Position numbers and translations under genes: made by a program. DNA of 64,000 nucleotides from the NCBI RefSeq assembly GCF_016863615.1, contig NZ_BOPF01000004.1, forward strand, positions 248,001 to 312,000. Direction: 5' to 3'. Of this stretch, positions 51,130 through 60,262 are shown piece by piece (the stretch's first letter is position 1; each line of letters starts with the position of its first letter). The notes under the pieces are model-generated. The model had not been told where the DNA came from, searched no databases, and was given only the letters and a program-made list of their open reading frames with translations. This DNA is from Virgisporangium aliadipatigenens. Lineage in GTDB: Bacteria; Actinomycetota; Actinomycetes; Mycobacteriales; Micromonosporaceae.

Positions 51130-53016
51130 ATGTGTGGGATCGTGGGGTACGCCGGAGGTCGCCCGGCTCTGAGTATCGTGCTGGACGGCCTGCGCCGCCT
51201 GGAGTACCGCGGATATGACTCGGCCGGGGTCGCCATCCTGGATCCGGCGGACGCGCTGCAGATCGAGAAGCGCGCCGGCAAGCTCGCCAACCTGGAGAAG
51301 GCGCTGGCGGAGCACACCGGTCTCGCCGACGGCACCACCGGCATCGGCCACACCCGGTGGGCCACCCACGGCGGGCCGACCGACCGCAACGCGCACCCGC
51401 ACCGGTCGAAGGACGGCCGCGTCGCCGTCATCCACAACGGCATCATCGAAAACTTCGCGCGCCTGCGGGTCGAGCTGGAGGCGCAGGGCGTCGAGTTCCT
51501 GAGCGACACCGACACCGAGTGCGCAGCCCACCTGCTCGCGGTCGAGCTCGCCGCGATGGAGGCCGCCGACGTCGACCACGGCCCGGCACCGGCCCGCCTC
51601 GCCGAGGCGATGCGGCGGGTGTGCCAGCGGCTGGAGGGGGCGTTCACGCTGCTCGCGGTCGACACCCACGCACCCGGTGCGGTCGTCGGTGCCCGGCGCA
51701 ACTCCCCGCTCGTCGTCGGCGTCGGCACGGGGGAGAACTACCTCGCCTCCGACGTGAGCGCGTTCATCGAGCACACCCGCGACGCGATCGAGCTGGGGCA
51801 GGACCAGGTCGTCCTGATCACCACCGGCGCGATCACGATTACCGACTTCGACGGCAACCCGGTCGAGGGCAAGAAGTTCCACATCGACTGGGACGCCAGC
51901 GCCGCCGAGAAGGGCGGCTACGAGTACTTCATGGCCAAGGAGATCGACGAGCAGCCGCGCGCCGTCGCCGACACCCTCCTCGGCCGGCACTCCGAGACCG
52001 GCGAGATGACCCTCGACGAGGTGCGCCTCACCGACCAGGACCTGCGCGACGTCGACAAGGTGTTCATCGTGGCGTGCGGCACCTCCTACCACGCCGGCCA
52101 GGTCGCCAAGTACGCCATCGAGCACTGGACGCGCATCCCGTGCGAGGTGGAGCTGGCCAGCGAGTTCCGGTACCGGGACCCGGTGCTGGACCGCTCGACG
52201 CTGGTCGTCGCGATCTCGCAGTCCGGCGAGACGATGGACACCCTGATGGCGTTGCGGCACGCCAAGGAGCAGAAGGCGCGTGTCCTCGCGATCTGCAACA
52301 CCAACGGCTCCACCATCCCGCGCGAGTCCGACGCGGTTCTTTACACGCACGGCGGGCCGGAGATCGCGGTCGCGTCGACGAAGGCGTTCCTCACCCAGCT
52401 CACCGCGTGCTACCTGGTGGGGCTGCACCTGGCGCAGGTGCGCGGCGTGATGTTCGCCGACGAGGTCGGGGCGGTGCTCGAGCGGCTCAACCAGATGCCC
52501 GCCAAGATCCGGGCCGTGCTGGACGCGATGGGACCGGTCCGGGAGCTGGCCGTCGATCTGGCCGCCGCCAAGAGCGTGCTGTTCATCGGGCGGCACGTCG
52601 GCTACCCGGTGGCGCTGGAGGGCGCGCTGAAGCTCAAGGAACTGGCGTACATGCACGCCGAGGGGTTCGCCGCGGGGGAACTGAAGCACGGGCCGATCTC
52701 GCTGATCGAGCCGGGGACGCCGGTGGTGTGCGTCGTCCCGTCGCCGCGGGGCCGCAGCGTTCTGCGCGACAAGCTCGTCTCGAACATCCAGGAGGTCCGC
52801 GCCCGCGGCGCGCGCACGATCGTCATCGCCGAGGAGGGCGACGAGGCCGTGGTGCCGTTCGCGGATCACGTGATCTTCGTGCCGCCGACGCCGACGCTGC
52901 TCGCGCCGCTGGTCACGACCGTTCCGCTGCAGGTGCTGGCGTGCGAGATCGCCTCCGCGCGGGGGCACGACGTCGACCAGCCGCGCAACCTGGCCAAGTC
53001 GGTCACCGTGGAATGA
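51130..53016 (+). CDS. glmS: glutamine-fructose-6-phosphate aminotransferase (isomerizing)
   Basis: A 628-residue enzyme making glucosamine-6-phosphate from fructose-6-phosphate and glutamine. Cys2 of MCGIVGYAGG is the glutaminase nucleophile after Met removal; HTRWATHG belongs to the same domain. Two SIS isomerase domains follow (ACGTSYHAGQ and ISQSGETMDT; FIGRHVGYPVALEGALKLKE), ending PRNLAKSVTVE. TAGCGT at 51117-51122 ends 7 bases before ATG 51130, so the mRNA may be leaderless and there is no room for a leader riboswitch or ribozyme. In-frame codons upstream to 51055 are not needed. Confidence 0.97.
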   Translation: MCGIVGYAGGRPALSIVLDGLRRLEYRGYDSAGVAILDPADALQIEKRAGKLANLEKALAEHTGLADGTTGIGHTRWATHGGPTDRNAHPHRSKDGRVAVIHNGIIENFARLRVELEAQGVEFLSDTDTECAAHLLAVELAAMEAADVDHGPAPARLAEAMRRVCQRLEGAFTLLAVDTHAPGAVVGARRNSPLVVGVGTGENYLASDVSAFIEHTRDAIELGQDQVVLITTGAITITDFDGNPVEGKKFHIDWDASAAEKGGYEYFMAKEIDEQPRAVADTLLGRHSETGEMTLDEVRLTDQDLRDVDKVFIVACGTSYHAGQVAKYAIEHWTRIPCEVELASEFRYRDPVLDRSTLVVAISQSGETMDTLMALRHAKEQKARVLAICNTNGSTIPRESDAVLYTHGGPEIAVASTKAFLTQLTACYLVGLHLAQVRGVMFADEVGAVLERLNQMPAKIRAVLDAMGPVRELAVDLAAAKSVLFIGRHVGYPVALEGALKLKELAYMHAEGFAAGELKHGPISLIEPGTPVVCVVPSPRGRSVLRDKLVSNIQEVRARGARTIVIAEEGDEAVVPFADHVIFVPPTPTLLAPLVTTVPLQVLACEIASARGHDVDQPRNLAKSVTVE

Positions 53017-53040
53017 GTCGCTACTCCTAGGCTTTAGCGC

Positions 53041-53415
53041 GTGATCGTGTCAGTCGGGATCGACGTCGTGCTCGTCGACCGGTTCGCCAAGGCGATGGAA
53101 CGCACCCCGCTGCTGGTGGACCGGCTGTTCACCGCCGACGAGCGGCAGACCACCTCGGGCAACCCGCGCTCGGCGGAGTCGCTCGCGGCGCGGTTCGCCG
53201 CGAAGGAGGCCGTCGCGAAGGCGCTCGGTGCGCCGGGCGGCCTGCACTGGCACGACTGCGAGATCGTCACCGACCCGGACGGGCGGCCGTGGCTCACCGT
53301 TTCCGGTACGGTCGCGGCCGTGGCGGCCGAACGCGGGGTTTCCCGATGGCATCTGTCCCTGTCCCACGACGGCGGCATCGCCTCGGCGATGGTGGTGGCC
53401 GAGGGCGGCTCATGA
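53041..53415 (+). CDS. acpS: holo-[acyl-carrier-protein] synthase
   Basis: A 124-residue AcpS that transfers 4'-phosphopantetheine from CoA to acyl carrier proteins. The magnesium ligands Asp8 ([10 protein letters not shown]) and Glu56 ([12 protein letters not shown]) are present, as is the C-terminal [21 protein letters not shown] at 53028-53033 ends 7 bases before GTG 53041, a leaderless start. It lies between glmS and the NAD(P)HX repair gene, the usual actinobacterial order. Confidence 0.94.
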   Translation: MIVSVGIDVVLVDRFAKAMERTPLLVDRLFTADERQTTSGNPRSAESLAARFAAKEAVAKALGAPGGLHWHDCEIVTDPDGRPWLTVSGTVAAVAAERGVSRWHLSLSHDGGIASAMVVAEGGS

Positions 53416-53447
53416 GCGCGCGGTCGGGGCGCGGCGGCGTCTGGACT

Positions 53448-53474
53448 GAGGAGCGCAGGGAGCGGAGCGACGAG
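53448..53474. repeat. GAGCG-type imperfect repeat between acpS and nnrDE
   Basis: A purine-rich tract of reiterated GAGCG/GAGCGA units fills the middle of the 106-bp gap. Similar extragenic tracts are scattered through high-GC actinobacterial genomes. A 37-codon frame across it is very Arg-rich and probably not a gene. Confidence 0.5.
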
Positions 53475-53521
53475 GGAAGACGGCGCCGGAAGGCGCCCCG
53501 AGCGCTTGCGCGGGAAACACG

Positions 53522-54982
53522 ATGAAGGGCGCGTGGCGGGTCTCCGACATCCGTTCGGCCGAGGCGGCGCTCATGGCGACGCTGCCGCCGGGCACGCTCA
53601 TGAAGCGCGCCGCCGCCGGCCTCACCAAGCGGGTCGTGTCGCTGCTGACCGACCGCTTCGGCGGCGTCTACGGGCGGCGGGTGCTCCTCCTCGTCGGGGC
53701 CGGCGACAACGGCGGCGACACGCTGCTGGCCGGTGCGGCCCTGGCTCGCCGCGGGGCGGCCGTGTCGGCGCTGCGGCTGGCCGATCGGGTGCACGAGGAG
53801 GGCTGGGCGCTGCTGCTCGCCGCCGGGGGGCGTTCCGTGGCGGCGGTGCCGAGGACCGTCGACGTGGTGCTGGACGGGATCGTCGGCATCGGCGCCAAGG
53901 GCGGCCTGCGGGCGAATGCGGCGGCGGCCGTGAAGTCGGTGCGGCAGGCGCGGGCCGGCGACCGGGCGAGGCCGGCCGTGGTGGCGGTGGACGTTCCGTC
54001 TGGGGTGTCGGTCGACACCGGTGCCGTCGAGGGCGACGCGGTGCGCGCCGACGTGACGGTGACGTTCGGGGCGTACAAGCCGGCGCTGCTGGTGGGGCCG
54101 GCCGCGGTGCACGCCGGCATCGTCGAACTGGTCGACATCGGCCTGCGCCCCTACCTGACCGGCACGGCCGCCCTGCGGGTGCCCGAACGCGTCGACGTCG
54201 CCGCCTGGTGGCCGCGCACCGGCCCGCAGGACGACAAGTACCGCCGGGGCGTCGTCGGGCTGGCCACCGGTTCGGCGGACTACCCGGGTGCGGCGGTCCT
54301 AGGGGTGGCCGGTGCGCTGGCCGGCCCGACGGGCTACGTGCGCTACGCGGGGTCGGCCGCGCAGGCGATCCGGGACCGGTTCCCGACCGTGGTCTGCGCC
54401 GAACGGGTCGGCGACGCCGGGCGCGTGCAGGCCTGGGTCTGCGGCAGCGGCCTCGGCACCGACGGGCGCGCCCAGGCCGAACTGCGCGCCGTTCTGGCCG
54501 CGCCGGTGCCGGTGTGCCTCGACGCCGACGCCCTGAACCTCCTGGTCGACGGCTCCCTCGCCGGCCAGTTGCGGGACCGCCGGGCGCCGACGGTGGTGAC
54601 GCCGCACGATCGGGAGTTCGCCCGGCTGGCGGGGGCCGATCCGGGGCCGGACCGGGTGGAGTCGGCGCTGCAGCTCGCCGCCCGCATGAACGCCGTCGTC
54701 CTGCTGAAGGGCGACCGCACCGTGGTGGCGACGCCGGGTGGCTTCGCCTACGCCAACCCGACGGGCTCCGCGGCCCTGGCCACGGCCGGCACCGGGGACG
54801 TGCTCGCCGGCCTGCTGGGTTCGCTGCTCGCGGCGGGGCTGGCGGCCGAGTTGGCGGCGATGGCGGCCGCCTACGTGCACGGGCTGGCCGGTCGGCGGGC
54901 CGCGGCGGACGGCCCCCCGAACGCCCTGCACGTCGCCGAGGCGTTACGCGAAACTCTCTCGAACGTGATCATCAAGTCGTAG
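53522..54982 (+). CDS. nnrD: bifunctional NAD(P)H-hydrate epimerase / ADP-dependent dehydratase
   Basis: A 486-residue metabolite-repair enzyme restoring damaged NADH and NADPH. The N-terminal epimerase half (about residues 1-220; LLVGAGDNGGDTLLAGA, VDVPSGVSVDTG) is fused to the C-terminal dehydratase half (DADALNLLVDG, VVTPHDREFARLAG, ATAGTGDVLAGLLGSLLAAG). Fusion of the two activities is usual in bacteria. A TTA codon occurs near the end, in EALRET at 54943-54945. ATG 53522 gives MKGAWRVSDIRSAEAALM. It is 106 bases after acpS. Confidence 0.94.
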   Translation: MKGAWRVSDIRSAEAALMATLPPGTLMKRAAAGLTKRVVSLLTDRFGGVYGRRVLLLVGAGDNGGDTLLAGAALARRGAAVSALRLADRVHEEGWALLLAAGGRSVAAVPRTVDVVLDGIVGIGAKGGLRANAAAAVKSVRQARAGDRARPAVVAVDVPSGVSVDTGAVEGDAVRADVTVTFGAYKPALLVGPAAVHAGIVELVDIGLRPYLTGTAALRVPERVDVAAWWPRTGPQDDKYRRGVVGLATGSADYPGAAVLGVAGALAGPTGYVRYAGSAAQAIRDRFPTVVCAERVGDAGRVQAWVCGSGLGTDGRAQAELRAVLAAPVPVCLDADALNLLVDGSLAGQLRDRRAPTVVTPHDREFARLAGADPGPDRVESALQLAARMNAVVLLKGDRTVVATPGGFAYANPTGSAALATAGTGDVLAGLLGSLLAAGLAAELAAMAAAYVHGLAGRRAAADGPPNALHVAEALRETLSNVIIKS

Positions 54983-55077
54983 GCTGCCGACGGCCGGCCG
55001 CCACGGGGGTTCCTTGCCGCCGCGCGTTTCACGCGTCCGCGACCGGCCCACTTCAAGCGGCTCGACCAAGGAAAACC

Positions 55078-55827
55078 ATGAAGCGCGCCCTGCTGTACCC
55101 CGTCTTGCTCGCCGCCCTCGTGGCTCCGATGGCGGCCTGTGGCGACAAGGCGGAAAACGGCGGCACCTCCGCCGCGGCCCCGTCCGCCTCTCCCAGCCCG
55201 CAGCCGGCGGAGGTCCTCGCCGCGGCGGTCGGCAAGACCGAGAAGCAGAACCTGAAGTTCCAGTTGGACGAGGGCTCCGACCCGGTGGAGGGCACGTTCG
55301 ACGCCGCCTCCGGCGGTTACACCCTCAAGGGCGGCGCCGGGGAGGACGCGTTCGACTTCGTGATCTTCCCGGGCGCGGTGTACATGCCGAACCCGGTCGC
55401 CGCCGACGGCACGTACCTCAAGATCGACGTGACGAAGCTGCGCGAGCAGTCGAGCCTGCGCCTGCTGGCCTCGCCGGCGTTCGCCGTGCCGTTCCTGTCG
55501 ACGGCCACGGCCGTCAAGCAGGAGGCGTCCGGCACGTACAGCGGCACGCTCGACCTGACCAGGGTGGCGGCGTCGGCCGGGCACCCGAAGGCGCTCGCGG
55601 ACCAGTTCGCGAAGGCGGCCGGGGACAAGGCGACCGCCGTGCCGTTCACCGCGCGGGTGGCCGACGGCAAGCTGGCCGAGTTCAAGGCCACGTTCCCCGC
55701 CGCGGACCAGGGCAAGGACCTGCCGTGGGTGATGCGGATCAGCGAGATCGGCGGCGCCGTCACGGTTGCCGCGCCGGCGGCGGCCAAGGTCAAGGACCTG
55801 CCGTCGAGCGGTTACGCGGACGTGTGA
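55078..55827 (+). CDS. lipoprotein, LppX/LprG-like (paralog 1)
   Basis: A 249-residue lipoprotein. The signal peptide MKRALLYPVLLAALVAPMAA ends at a lipobox with Cys21, followed by a Ser/Pro/Ala-rich linker and a domain resembling the LppX_LprAFG family, which in mycobacteria carries lipids across the envelope. The match rests on overall layout and is tentative. It is similar throughout to the next gene, including the YSGTLDLT segment and the KDLPWVMRISEIGG / KDMPWELKIQEIGG pair. AAGGA precedes ATG 55078. Confidence 0.8.
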   Translation: MKRALLYPVLLAALVAPMAACGDKAENGGTSAAAPSASPSPQPAEVLAAAVGKTEKQNLKFQLDEGSDPVEGTFDAASGGYTLKGGAGEDAFDFVIFPGAVYMPNPVAADGTYLKIDVTKLREQSSLRLLASPAFAVPFLSTATAVKQEASGTYSGTLDLTRVAASAGHPKALADQFAKAAGDKATAVPFTARVADGKLAEFKATFPAADQGKDLPWVMRISEIGGAVTVAAPAAAKVKDLPSSGYADV

Positions 55828-55841
55828 TCTTCGACGTCTTT

Positions 55842-55871
55842 TTGACAGTTGAACAGGTCAACAAATTCATA
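55842..55871 (+). promoter_or_regulatory. possible promoter between lipoprotein genes
   Basis: TTGACA at 55842-55847 (full consensus) and TTCATA at 55866-55871, spacer 18 bp, in an unusually A/T-rich patch. The terminator hairpin just downstream means a transcript from here would meet it within about 20 bases. Confidence 0.4.
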
Positions 55872-55885
55872 GATCGAACGGTATT

Positions 55886-55913
55886 GTCCCCCGCGGTCGT
55901 GTGCCGCGGGGAC
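55886..55913 (+). terminator. hairpin between lipoprotein genes
   Basis: GTCCCCCGCGG at 55886-55896 pairs with CCGCGGGGAC at 55904-55913 with one bulged C, 7-base loop, followed by CTTCTTTCTG. A good terminator for paralog 1 or an attenuator for paralog 2. Confidence 0.7.
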
Positions 55914-55991
55914 GCCTTCTTTCTGTGACCGGTTCTGTTCCCCCGGGGTGGGAGCGACCCTGTCGTAGTTCCCGATGAAGGAAACATCCTG

Positions 55992-56738
55992 ATGAAGCGC
56001 ATTCTCGCGTTCGGTGCGACCCTGGTCGCGTTCACCCTGCCCGTCGCCGCGTGCGGCGAGAAGGCCGGCGGCGGTAACGGCACGGGTGCGGCGGCGTCGC
56101 CGAGCCCGTCGCCCTCGCCGAAGCCGGCCGAGGTGCTGGCCAAGGCGGCCGCCGCGACCGAGGGCAAGAACCTGAAGTTCACGCTGAAGTTCGAGGGCGA
56201 GACCGCCGACTGCGTGCACGACGCCACGAGCAAGGGCACCTCGATCACGGCCGGTACCGGTGACGAGAAGTTCGAGTTCCTCTTCTTCCCCGGCACGATC
56301 TACATGAAGAACATCCTCACCAGCGGCAAGTTCTTCAAGATTGACATGTCGAAGGTGAAGGCGACCTCCGACTTCAGGGTGCTCGAGGACCCGCTGTTCG
56401 CGCGGTCGTTCCTGGCCACGGCCACCGATGTGAAGGCCGACGCCGCGGGCGCGTACTCCGGCACCCTCGACCTGACCAAGGTCACCGGCGCCGCCAAGCA
56501 GGCCGCCGACGTCCTCGCCAAGGACGCCGGTGCCAAGGCGACCGCGATCCCGTTCACCGCCACGGTGGACGCGCAGGGGCGGCTCGCCTCGTTCACCACC
56601 ACGTTCCCGGGCGCCGACGACGGCAAGGACATGCCCTGGGAGCTGAAGATCCAGGAGATCGGCGGGACCGCCACCGTGGCGCAGCCGGCGCCGTCGACCG
56701 TGACGGAGTTCCCCGCCTCGGAGTATGACGATCTGTGA
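55992..56738 (+). CDS. lipoprotein, LppX/LprG-like (paralog 2)
   Basis: A 248-residue lipoprotein with signal peptide MKRILAFGATLVAFTLPVAA and lipid-acceptor Cys21, then a Gly/Ser/Pro linker and the same beta-rich domain as paralog 1. It differs by an extra cysteine (ETADCVHDATS). Tandem paralogs with separate leaders suggest related but distinct ligands or timing. GATGAAGGAAAC upstream of ATG 55992 includes a purine-rich ribosome-binding site. Function in envelope lipid handling is inference. Confidence 0.8.
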   Translation: MKRILAFGATLVAFTLPVAACGEKAGGGNGTGAAASPSPSPSPKPAEVLAKAAAATEGKNLKFTLKFEGETADCVHDATSKGTSITAGTGDEKFEFLFFPGTIYMKNILTSGKFFKIDMSKVKATSDFRVLEDPLFARSFLATATDVKADAAGAYSGTLDLTKVTGAAKQAADVLAKDAGAKATAIPFTATVDAQGRLASFTTTFPGADDGKDMPWELKIQEIGGTATVAQPAPSTVTEFPASEYDDL

Positions 56739-56824
56739 TCGCGAACAGGTAGGGAAAATGTGAGCTGAGTCGGCGGGTGGTCTTCCGTATCACCTGATGG
56801 CTACCCGCCGGTTAGGCTCGCTCC

Positions 56825-57943
56825 ATGTGGCAGTCGGAGGTGCGCGTCGACCTCGACGCGGTGCGGGCGAATGTGGCCCTGCTGCGCACCCGCACCGCCG
56901 CTCAGATCATGGCCGTCGTCAAGTCCGACGGCTACGGGCACGGGATGGTGCCCTGCGCCCGGGCCGCCCTGGAGGCGGGCGCCACCTGGCTCGGCGTGGC
57001 CACGCTCGGTGAGGCGCTGGCGGTGCGCGCCGCCGGCATCACCGCGCCGATGCTCTCCTGGCTGCACGCGCCGGGCCTCGACTTCGCCGCGGGGATCACC
57101 GCGAACGTCGACCTGTCGGTCAGCTCACGCCGTTCCCTCGACGAAATCGTCGCGGCCGCCACGATCGTGGACCGTCCGGCCCGGATCCACCTGAAGATCG
57201 ACAGTGGGATGGGGCGCGGCGGCGCGGCACCGGCCGACTGGGCCGCGCTGGTCGAGGCGGCCGCCAAGGCCCAGGCCGACGGGCACGTCGAGATCATCGG
57301 GGTGTGGAGCCACCTGGCCAGCGCCGACGACCCCGACCCGAGCTCGGTCGACCGCCAGCTGGCCGCCTTCACCGACGGGCTCGACGCGGCCGCCCGGCTC
57401 GGCGTCACCCCGCAACTGCGGCACCTGGCCAACTCCGCTGCCCTCCTGGCCCGCCCCGACACGCACTTCGACCTGGTGCGCCCCGGCCTCGCGGTCTACG
57501 GGCTGAGCCCGATCGCCGGCAACACCTTCGACCTGCGGCCCGCCATGTCGGTGCGGGCCCGGGTCGCGCTCGTCAAGCGGGTGCCGGCCGGGCAGGGCGT
57601 CTCCTACGGGCAGACGTACGTCACGCCGCGCGAGACGACCGTGGCCCTGATCCCGATCGGCTACGCGGACGGCGTTCCGCGGGCGGCCAGCGGGGTCGGG
57701 CCGGTGGCGCTCGGCGGCCGCACGCACACGATCGCCGGGCGGGTGTGCATGGACCAGTTCGTGCTCGACGTCGGGGACCTGCCGGTGCAGCCCGGCGACG
57801 TGGCCGTCCTCTTCGGCGGCAACGCCGGCGACCCGCACGCCGACGAGTGGGCGGCGGTCTGCGACACCATCAACCATGAGATCGTCGCCCGCATGGGCTC
57901 CGCGCGGGTGCCCCGGGTCTATGAGGGAGAGCGTGGCAGTTAA
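56825..57943 (+). CDS. alr: alanine racemase
   Basis: A 372-residue PLP enzyme making D-alanine for peptidoglycan. Lys33 in MAVVKSDGYGHG binds PLP; the second catalytic residue, a Tyr, lies in GVSYGQTYVTP, and GRVCMDQFVLDVGD is conserved. TAGGCT at 56813-56818 ends 6 bases before ATG 56825, a leaderless start; a CGGCGGGT / ACCCGCCG stem lies at 56771-56810. It overlaps the next gene by 11 bases, starting a cluster with the tsa genes, an order common in actinobacteria. Confidence 0.96.
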   Translation: MWQSEVRVDLDAVRANVALLRTRTAAQIMAVVKSDGYGHGMVPCARAALEAGATWLGVATLGEALAVRAAGITAPMLSWLHAPGLDFAAGITANVDLSVSSRRSLDEIVAAATIVDRPARIHLKIDSGMGRGGAAPADWAALVEAAAKAQADGHVEIIGVWSHLASADDPDPSSVDRQLAAFTDGLDAAARLGVTPQLRHLANSAALLARPDTHFDLVRPGLAVYGLSPIAGNTFDLRPAMSVRARVALVKRVPAGQGVSYGQTYVTPRETTVALIPIGYADGVPRAASGVGPVALGGRTHTIAGRVCMDQFVLDVGDLPVQPGDVAVLFGGNAGDPHADEWAAVCDTINHEIVARMGSARVPRVYEGERGS

Positions 57944-58988
57944 AGACTTCTTCAGCCGCAACGCCGGCATCATCGGCGCGGTGGCCGCGGTGGGGCTGGC
58001 CGCCGGCGGTGTGGCCGCGGGTGTGGCCGCCGACCGGTACGTCCGCCGCCGTCGCACGGCCGCCGACGATCCCCACGCGCAGGAGCCGTTCGGCGCGTTG
58101 CAGTCCGACGAGCAGTACGGCGTCACCACCTCCGACGGCGTCGACCTGTACGTCGAGGTGATCGACGGGCCCGGGCCGACGCTGCTGTTCGTCCACGGGT
58201 TCTGCCTCGACATGGGCACGTTCCACTTCCAGCGGCGCGCCTTCGAGGGCGTCTACCGGGAGGTGCTGTACGACCAGCCGGGGCACGGGCGTTCGGGACG
58301 GCTGCCCAAGGGCGAGTACACGCTGGACGCGCTGGGTGCGGGGCTGCGCGCCGTGCTGGACAAGGCGGCGCCGTCGGGCAAGGTGGTGCTCGTCGGGCAC
58401 TCGATGGGCGGCATGACCATCATGGCGCTGGCCGAGCAGTCGCCGGAGCTGTTCGAGGACCGGGTCGCGGGCGTCGTGCTCATCTCGTCGTCGGCGGGCC
58501 GGATCAACGAGGTGACGTTCGGGCTGCCGGCGGTGTTCAGCCGGTTCAGCAAGCCGCTGCTGCCGGTGGTGCGCAGCGCGGGCCGGCTCACCACGTCGAT
58601 GGCCGACGCGGCGCGGCGCGCCTCCAGCGACCTGGCCTGGCTGCTGACCCGCCGGTACGGGTTCGGGACCGAGAAGCCCAGCCCGGCCGTGGTGTCGTAC
58701 GTCGAGAAGATGAACTCCACCACCTCGACCGAGGTGATCGCGCGCTACGTGCACACGCTGTACACGCACTCGCGGGTGCCGGCGCTGGCGGCGCTGCGCA
58801 GCGTTCCGGTGCTGGTGGTCTGCGGCGACACAGACCTGCTGCTGCCGCTGGCCTACTCCGAGGAGATCGTGCGGGAGCTGCCCGACGCGGAGCTGGTCGT
58901 CGTCGAGGGCGGCGGCCACGTCGCTCTCCTCGAGCACCCGGCGGCGGTCAACGACGCGATGAAAGCGTTCCTTGAGAGAATCACCTGA
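57933..58988 (+). CDS. membrane-anchored alpha/beta hydrolase
   Basis: A 351-residue alpha/beta hydrolase with an N-terminal hydrophobic segment (AGIIGAVAAVGLAAGGVAAG, about residues 10-29) and then the catalytic domain: LLFVHGFCLDMGTF, the nucleophile elbow GHSMGGMT, the acid in VVCGDTDLLLP and the His in EGGGHVALLEHP. GTG 57933 with GGGAGAG upstream is preferred; ATG 57921 is possible. The gene sits between alr and tsaE in many actinobacteria, but its substrate is unknown. Its stop overlaps the tsaE start as TGATG. Confidence 0.88.
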   Translation: MAVKDFFSRNAGIIGAVAAVGLAAGGVAAGVAADRYVRRRRTAADDPHAQEPFGALQSDEQYGVTTSDGVDLYVEVIDGPGPTLLFVHGFCLDMGTFHFQRRAFEGVYREVLYDQPGHGRSGRLPKGEYTLDALGAGLRAVLDKAAPSGKVVLVGHSMGGMTIMALAEQSPELFEDRVAGVVLISSSAGRINEVTFGLPAVFSRFSKPLLPVVRSAGRLTTSMADAARRASSDLAWLLTRRYGFGTEKPSPAVVSYVEKMNSTTSTEVIARYVHTLYTHSRVPALAALRSVPVLVVCGDTDLLLPLAYSEEIVRELPDAELVVVEGGGHVALLEHPAAVNDAMKAFLERIT

Positions 58989-59425
58989 TGCGACTGTCCA
59001 CTGTGGAGGAGACCCGCGCCTTCGGTCTCCGGCTCTCCGAGGTGTTGAAGGCCGGGGACCTGGTGCTGCTCGCCGGGCCGCTCGGGGCCGGGAAGACCGC
59101 CCTCGCCCAGGGGATCGGTGCCGGGCTCGGCGTCTCCGGCGTCACCTCGCCGACGTTCGTCATCTCGCGGGTGCATCGCGACGGGCGGGTGCCGCTCGTG
59201 CATGTCGACGCGTACCGGCTCGGTGGGCGGCTGGAGTTGGACGATCTCGACCTCGATGCCTCCGTCGAGGACTCGGTCACCCTGGTCGAGTGGGGGGAGG
59301 GGGTCGCGGAGCAGCTCTCCTCCGACAGCTATCTGGAGATCCGTATCTCGCGCTCCTCCGACTCCGATGAAACGCGCATCGTCACCCTGATCCCGCACGG
59401 GGGCGATTGGTCTTCTCGTATTTGA
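58988..59425 (+). CDS. tsaE: tRNA t6A synthesis ATPase TsaE
   Basis: A 145-residue P-loop ATPase required with TsaB and TsaD for the N6-threonylcarbamoyl group on A37 of ANN-decoding tRNAs. The Walker A GPLGAGKTAL is at residues 31-40; SPTFVISRVH and HVDAYRLGG are TsaE signatures. ATG 58988 overlaps the hydrolase stop by one base. A 186-bp gap precedes tsaB. Confidence 0.95.
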   Translation: MRLSTVEETRAFGLRLSEVLKAGDLVLLAGPLGAGKTALAQGIGAGLGVSGVTSPTFVISRVHRDGRVPLVHVDAYRLGGRLELDDLDLDASVEDSVTLVEWGEGVAEQLSSDSYLEIRISRSSDSDETRIVTLIPHGGDWSSRI

Positions 59426-59611
59426 AGGCTTTGATTTCGCAGGCCCGTCGGGGGCGTGACCGTTGCCTCCCGGGCCGCACCGCTGGGCCCTGCGGGCCTA
59501 CGCTGTCCCGTCCGCGTGCAGTCGGGCTTCTGTTACCTCTGTCCGCGTCCCGCGATGTGGCTCGGGTGGGCGGGCGTTCGGGGCCGCTACCTGGCGGACT
59601 AATGTTGGCCG

Positions 59612-60262
59612 GTGCTTGTGCTTGTGCTGGATACCTCCACGCCTGCGGTGACGGCCGCCATTGCTGATGTCGCTTCCGGGGTCTCCGTGCTCGCCTCGCG
59701 GGTGACCGTGGACGGGCGGGCGCACGGGGAATTGTTGGCGCCCGCCGTGTCGGCCGTGCTGGATCAAGCGGGTGCCGGGCCTTCCGACCTCGCGGCCGTG
59801 GTCGCCGGGGTGGGGCCGGGGCCGTTCACCGGGTTGCGGGTGGGGCTGGTGACCGCCGTGGCCATGACGCAGGCGCTCGGGATTCCGGCGTACGGGGTGT
59901 GCTCGCTGGACGGGCTGGGGCGCGGCACCTCCGGGCGGGTGCTGGTGGCCACCGACGCGCGGCGCAAAGAGGTCTACTGGGCGGTGTACGCCGACGGGAC
60001 GCGGGTCGAAGGGCCGGGCGTCGCGAAGCCCGCGGACCTCTCCGTCTCCGTCGACCGCGCGGTCGGGGACGGCGCGCTGCGCTACGCCGACGTGCTGGGT
60101 CTGCCGGTCGACGAGGAGCCGCGCTATCCCTCGCCTGCGGCCCTGGCGGCGAGGGCCGCGCGGCGAGTCCGGATGAAGGCACCGGGTGAGGCGTTGACGC
60201 CGCTGTACCTGCGCCGCCCGGACGCGGTGATCCCGGGTGAGCGCAAGCCCGCCCTGCGATGA
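59612..60262 (+). CDS. tsaB: tRNA t6A synthesis protein TsaB
   Basis: A 216-residue inactive ASKHA-fold protein that heterodimerises with TsaD. It begins MLVLVLDTSTPAVTAAIADV and carries GVGPGPFTGLRVGLVTAVAM. TAATGT at 59600-59605 ends 6 bases before GTG 59612, so it probably has its own leaderless transcript after the gap from tsaE. The stop overlaps the rimI start as ATGA. Confidence 0.94.
   Translation: MLVLVLDTSTPAVTAAIADVASGVSVLASRVTVDGRAHGELLAPAVSAVLDQAGAGPSDLAAVVAGVGPGPFTGLRVGLVTAVAMTQALGIPAYGVCSLDGLGRGTSGRVLVATDARRKEVYWAVYADGTRVEGPGVAKPADLSVSVDRAVGDGALRYADVLGLPVDEEPRYPSPAALAARAARRVRMKAPGEALTPLYLRRPDAVIPGERKPALR

Noticed and set aside
53412-53525. 37-codon frame overlapping the acpS stop (ATGA)
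   Set aside because: Arg/Glu low-complexity translation of a GAGCG repeat tract; no similarity to a known small protein.
59407-59667. 86-codon frame between tsaE and tsaB
   Set aside because: Overlaps the clear tsaB start and reads as Arg/Gly/Cys-rich noise.
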